A stretch of DNA of 34,730 nucleotides from an uncultured Eubacteriales bacterium. GTDB taxonomy: Bacteria > Bacillota > Clostridia > Christensenellales > UBA1242. The stretch is taken from positions 14,487-49,216 of the forward strand of contig CARNVA010000003.1 in NCBI GenBank assembly GCA_949031345.1, given 5' to 3'. Within the stretch, counting starts at the first letter, position 1. Each line of letters begins with the position of its first letter. The position numbers were made by a program, and so were the translations under genes. Below, piece after piece: positions 31,382 to 34,730 of this stretch. The notes below the pieces were generated by a model that was not told the origin of the DNA, did no database searches, and was given only the letters and a program-made list of their open reading frames with translations.

Positions 31382-31653
31382 GTAATCTGATTTTATTTAC
31401 AATATAAACCATTTTAATTGGCAATTGATTACAACAAATTTAAGGGGATTTTTTTAGGTTTATGCATAAAATTGCAAACCAGAAAGTTTAAAAAACTGCT
31501 TCAGCAGCATTCCCATTTGTCACTTTGACTCTTACTCCTTAAAATAATTTTAAATATTTATCACATGGACAACCCATGTTCCCATATATACAATTGAATA
31601 TGTCAAAAAAGCAAAGGTAATGCTCTGTCCCCTGATTTTAGAGGGAGCATAAC
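31382..31653 (+). ncRNA. Structured 5' leader, possible regulatory RNA
   Basis: This 270-nt stretch has no sizeable gene but many local stems: GTAATC/GATTAC (31382-31431), GGTT-TGCA/TGCA-AACC (31458-31480), AGTTT/AAACT, CTGC/GCAG with TTCA loop (about 31497-31508), AAGGGG (31442-31447) with CTCCTT (31535-31540), ACATGG/CCATGT (31563-31579) and CATAT/ATATG. The last hairpin, ATGCTC/GAGCAT (about 31620-31650), includes the GAGGGAG ribosome site of the next gene and could hide it. No known riboswitch or small-RNA family was recognised. Tiny open frames occur (a 9-codon one at 31463 and a 10-codon one at 31620 ending one base before the main ATG), without convincing ribosome sites. Confidence 0.5.
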
Positions 31654-32952
31654 ATGGCCAAAAACCATAACAACGATAAAACCGCGTCTAAGCGCGAAAA
31701 TAATAATAAACTTAATAAACAATCATCTAATAAGACTTCAGAAGAAGCCTCTGTTTTTGGTGAGGAAAACAATGTTGATTTAAATGATAATTCTTTGTCA
31801 CAAGAGGTTGACAAGCCTTCTGCTAATCAAGCAAGCGAAGATGAGATTTTAGAGGAAATTGAAAACTCTATGAAAGAAGGCGTTTACAGAAAAACAGAAG
31901 AAATTAGACCAGAAACAAAAGAAAAACAAGAGACAACGGCTTTAACAAGCCTTTCACAGCAAGACAAGCCTGCAACAGACGCTGGCAAAAAGGTGAAAAA
32001 AGGAAAAAAAGTTAAGAAGGCCAAGAAAAACTATGAGAAGACCACTTTTTCTCACAAGATGAGAGTTCTTGCCACCCTCATGGTACTTGGAATTTTTACA
32101 GGAAGCGGTCTTGGAGTGTGGTATTTTAATGTCAATCTTAAATCAAATGTTGACTACGGCTCGCTCAGCGCTGCAGACTATATCAAACCTGTAAGCACTG
32201 TGCTTAGCACAAACTTCCCTGCTATTACAAGCGCAAGTCAACACAAAGACTGGCTTGACTATGTTGGCAATAAGACACCAAATGATGTGTCTGCTGTCGA
32301 CAATGTGCTGCTTGCTGTTCATAATGCCTCACTTGCTGATTCTTTCTTATTCACAGGTAATGGAAAAGCAATCTCTCTTGGCATAACTCAAACGGTTTAC
32401 AGCCAAAGAAGACATTTTGACAACATCTACACTTTTGAGTCAATCAGTAAAGGAACAATCTCAGTTGCAAACTTTGACTATATGGAAGGAAATAAGGATA
32501 TTGAAATTTATACTGGTCAAAACATCGAGCAAAAGAATGCTGACTGGCATTTCAATCGACAAATTTCACAAAATGATTATGAAGCATTGACAGGAAGTCT
32601 ACCAAGCGGAATTACACCATATATTATTTCAGAAAAGACCATTCTTTCAAGCGATATGAAAAAGGATGAGGAAACTGGACATTATGTGATTACTTTTAAT
32701 CTTGACCCTGTTACAAGCATTTTAAATTATTATAAAGAAGTTCGCAGAACAGGCGGACTTGAAGCTGACCCTGAATTTTATAGTGTAAAATACACTGCCA
32801 CTATCGACAGCAGGTGGAATCTTATAACTACAGAGGTGTCTGAAAGTTATAAAGCTGTCAAATTTGGTATGGGTGTGACCTGCAACGGCACAATTTTAAT
32901 TGATTATCAATTCAATGTTGATGTCACCCTGCCTCCACTTATAAAAGGATAA
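31654..32952 (+). CDS. Membrane-anchored protein with disordered cytoplasmic tail
   Basis: A 432-residue protein, not recognised. Residues 1-110 are low-complexity and polar (Asn, Lys, Glu, Ser), 112-125 are almost all Lys with Gly and Val, 136-158 form one transmembrane helix (VLATLMVLGIFTGSGLGVWYF), and the remaining 270 or so residues, with many beta-like stretches, should be outside. Topology by positive-inside rule: N-terminus in the cytoplasm. GAGGGAG lies 7 bases before the ATG and is inside a hairpin. The stop is followed after 5 bases by the next ATG, so the two are co-translated. It shares beta-rich style with the next protein, but no alignment was found. It is probably an envelope protein. 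Confidence 0.8.
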   Translation: MAKNHNNDKTASKRENNNKLNKQSSNKTSEEASVFGEENNVDLNDNSLSQEVDKPSANQASEDEILEEIENSMKEGVYRKTEEIRPETKEKQETTALTSLSQQDKPATDAGKKVKKGKKVKKAKKNYEKTTFSHKMRVLATLMVLGIFTGSGLGVWYFNVNLKSNVDYGSLSAADYIKPVSTVLSTNFPAITSASQHKDWLDYVGNKTPNDVSAVDNVLLAVHNASLADSFLFTGNGKAISLGITQTVYSQRRHFDNIYTFESISKGTISVANFDYMEGNKDIEIYTGQNIEQKNADWHFNRQISQNDYEALTGSLPSGITPYIISEKTILSSDMKKDEETGHYVITFNLDPVTSILNYYKEVRRTGGLEADPEFYSVKYTATIDSRWNLITTEVSESYKAVKFGMGVTCNGTILIDYQFNVDVTLPPLIKG

Positions 32953-32957
32953 ATATC

Positions 32958-34730
32958 ATGAGAAAAGTTTTTAAATATCTATCTTATGCTTTGGTATATT
33001 TAATAGTCTCGCTGGCATCTGCCTACGGGGTTATTACCATGTCTGTAAACTATTCAAACAGCAACTCATCAAAGGGAAACAACCCATCAAAACTTCCCGA
33101 CTCGACACTTCCAACCCAGCTTACAAGCATGGTGGAAAACTTAGCTCAATGTGGATACCTTGGCCTTGACATGTCGATTAAGCTTGACACTGAGATAGAA
33201 AATTTTGTGATAAATCTTGACGCTGAAATAGACCTCACAAATGGCTTAGAAAGAATTGCCTTCGAAGGTTTGCTTAAGATTGACGCAAAAAAATCAGCTC
33301 AATCAATTGATTTAAACCTTGCTTATCTCAATGGAAAAGCCTATATTGATGTTTTCAACGGAAAATTTTCCTTTGAAAGTGCCACTTTAATGAGCTCTGC
33401 GCAAAAACTTATGGGGCTTTTAAACTTTGAAATGCCAGATATACTTCCAGATTTGGGAGGACTTGAAATCTCTGAGCTTCTTGGACTATTCTCAAACTTG
33501 AAAGAAACTGCTGTTGAAGATAGCGACCTTGTAAATTTAACAATCACCCTTCCAATGATCAATCAAGATCTTATAATCACCTGCGATAAAGAATACAAAC
33601 CATACAACATAAGCTTTGATTATCAAGCAGAAAATATAAAAGTAGCTGTTGGCGGAGAAATTTCTTATCCTGACTCATTGCATATCACAAACCGTGACGA
33701 TAAAGAGTATATAGAGCTTTCAACACTTATAGATGTAGCCGCTGCTGCTGTCAAATATGTAAAAGAAAACGACAATTATGCTTTTGACATATCATGCTTA
33801 TACAACGATATTGAGATTGCTGGAAAAGCTTATATAAATACTAAAAATTCAAGCGGCAAAATTGAAGTTATGTTGCAAGATATGGCTTTAAATTTGATTT
33901 ATCTTGATAAAACAATCTATATTGAATACGGCAATGTATTTGCAAAATTCCAGTTAAATGACCTTGATAAAGTTGATGATTTTCTTAAGCGTTCATTTGG
34001 AATAAACCTTCCACTTGATAAAATTGTTGAAATTTTAAATAGTGAAAATGGCGAAAATGTTTTAGCTTCTTTAAGTGGACTTGAGCTTGACAACCTTAAC
34101 ATTGAGCTTGGCAAAATTGACCTGTCAATGCTTGAAAGTGTTTACACAAATAATGATACAACCTTTGTTACAATCAAAAATGTAGGCGTAATCGGAATAT
34201 CTGTTGAGGACGAAACCTTGTCTAAATTAAGTTTTATTGGGCTTGGTGTAAACGCCAATTTAAGCGTAATTACTTACAATGAATTTAGTTTAAAAGAAGA
34301 CGAAGCGGCATATATCAATCTTGCAAATCTTCTTCCAACAGTTGAAAATGCAATAAATATATTTAAATCAAACACCCTTTCGGGCAAGATTGAGATAGTT
34401 TATAAAGATTTCAATCTTCCAATAAATTTTGAAGGTTCAATCAAAGATGAGTATTTTAAACTTTATACAAGTATTAAAAATATCGACATTACTATAGAAA
34501 AACTTAAAAACAAAATTTATGTAAACGCTGGAAATGCTTTCAAACTTATTATTGATACTGATACAATTTTTGACCAAATAATTGACTTTTTAAGCAATAT
34601 TACAATAGATGTTGACCTTCATGATTTCATGGAAATCATTAAAAAATCAGCAGATATTTTAAAACCAGAATTTACTCCACTTCTCATCAAGTCACTTGTT
34701 GAAACAGAAAATGGCTTTGTAATCACCCTG
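32958..34730 (+). CDS. Large repetitive exported protein (partial, runs off right edge)
   Basis: Read directly: the ATG at 32958 opens 591 codons with no stop to the last base, so the gene is incomplete. The N-terminus MRKVFKYLSYALVYLIVSLASAYGV is a signal anchor. The rest repeats a unit of about 195 residues, seen at LNGKAYIDVFNGKF (Tyr129), LDKTIYIEYGNVFAKF (Tyr321) and LKNKIYVNAGNAFKL (Tyr521). A second marker, YIELSTLIDVAAAAVKYVKEN (from 251) against YINLANLLPTVENAINIFKSN (from 452), confirms a period near 200. Each unit alternates beta strands with an amphipathic helical part, like lipid-binding LolA/LppX-type folds, though that is only an inference. AAAGGA lies 8 bases before the ATG, inside the end of the previous gene. 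Confidence 0.85.
   Translation, partial: MRKVFKYLSYALVYLIVSLASAYGVITMSVNYSNSNSSKGNNPSKLPDSTLPTQLTSMVENLAQCGYLGLDMSIKLDTEIENFVINLDAEIDLTNGLERIAFEGLLKIDAKKSAQSIDLNLAYLNGKAYIDVFNGKFSFESATLMSSAQKLMGLLNFEMPDILPDLGGLEISELLGLFSNLKETAVEDSDLVNLTITLPMINQDLIITCDKEYKPYNISFDYQAENIKVAVGGEISYPDSLHITNRDDKEYIELSTLIDVAAAAVKYVKENDNYAFDISCLYNDIEIAGKAYINTKNSSGKIEVMLQDMALNLIYLDKTIYIEYGNVFAKFQLNDLDKVDDFLKRSFGINLPLDKIVEILNSENGENVLASLSGLELDNLNIELGKIDLSMLESVYTNNDTTFVTIKNVGVIGISVEDETLSKLSFIGLGVNANLSVITYNEFSLKEDEAAYINLANLLPTVENAINIFKSNTLSGKIEIVYKDFNLPINFEGSIKDEYFKLYTSIKNIDITIEKLKNKIYVNAGNAFKLIIDTDTIFDQIIDFLSNITIDVDLHDFMEIIKKSADILKPEFTPLLIKSLVETENGFVITL

Noticed and set aside
31620..31652. A ten-codon upstream frame (MLCPLILEGA) just before the first surface gene
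   Set aside because: Its possible ribosome site is only two bases from the ATG and nothing else supports translation; kept only as a remark on the leader.
31382..31653. 6S RNA, SRP RNA or T-box element in the long leader
   Set aside because: No long interrupted helix as in 6S, no SRP core, no T-box bulge sequence and no terminator/antiterminator pair.

Overview
The window is AT-rich DNA from a bacterium of the Bacillota, most likely a spore-forming or formerly spore-forming clostridial lineage. This inference rests on the spore protease gene gpr beside rpsT, ytfJ and a DUF2953 gene, a spore-type D,D-carboxypeptidase next to an RluB-type pseudouridine synthase, an mcsA-mcsB-clpC operon, long-form HPF, and consensus SigA promoters and AGGAGG-type ribosome binding sites. 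Most genes are on the minus strand. No transposase, integrase or phage gene was seen.

Region 1 (1-6010) is a type II-A CRISPR-Cas locus. The minus-strand operon cas9-cas1-cas2-csn2 has overlapping start and stop codons, and csn2 runs off the left edge. No CRISPR array is visible; it probably lies beyond position 1. Upstream of cas9, on the plus strand, is a compact tracrRNA gene with a near-consensus promoter, an anti-repeat, a nexus-like hairpin and a UUCG-capped terminator. It faces the proposed cas promoter, so the cas9 leader and the tracrRNA would be complementary.

Region 2 (6070-15260) holds minus-strand housekeeping genes: a small cupin, purA, a CYTH-like protein, tRNA-Thr(CGT), an S1-domain protein, plsC, a BaiN/HI0933-type flavoprotein, an RluB-type synthase, a D,D-carboxypeptidase, ytfJ, a DUF2953 protein and gpr. 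The last six are tightly packed and look polycistronic.

Region 3 (15300-17622) has plus-strand rpsT and an exporter-type ABC protein. The ABC gene's perfect promoter puts the transcription start at the ATG, so the message is probably leaderless.

Region 4 (17628-25042) is a minus-strand stress and RNA block: mcsA (a 57-residue mini form), mcsB, clpC and hpf, then tex preceded by a degenerate amidohydrolase.

Region 5 (25075-30417) has dinB (plus), a thioredoxin reductase-like gene without the NADPH motifs (minus), an ABC/FtsX-type transporter pair (plus), and the rplM-rpsI operon with a structured leader (minus).

Region 6 (30462-34730) has an unrecognised helical protein (minus) and, divergently, a perfect consensus promoter, a structured leader of about 270 nt, and two unrecognised membrane-anchored proteins. 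The second of these contains about three 195-residue repeats and runs off the right edge. The most notable features are the tracrRNA/cas9 overlap, the pseudo-amidohydrolase, the mini-McsA, the atypical thioredoxin reductase and the right-edge surface-protein locus.
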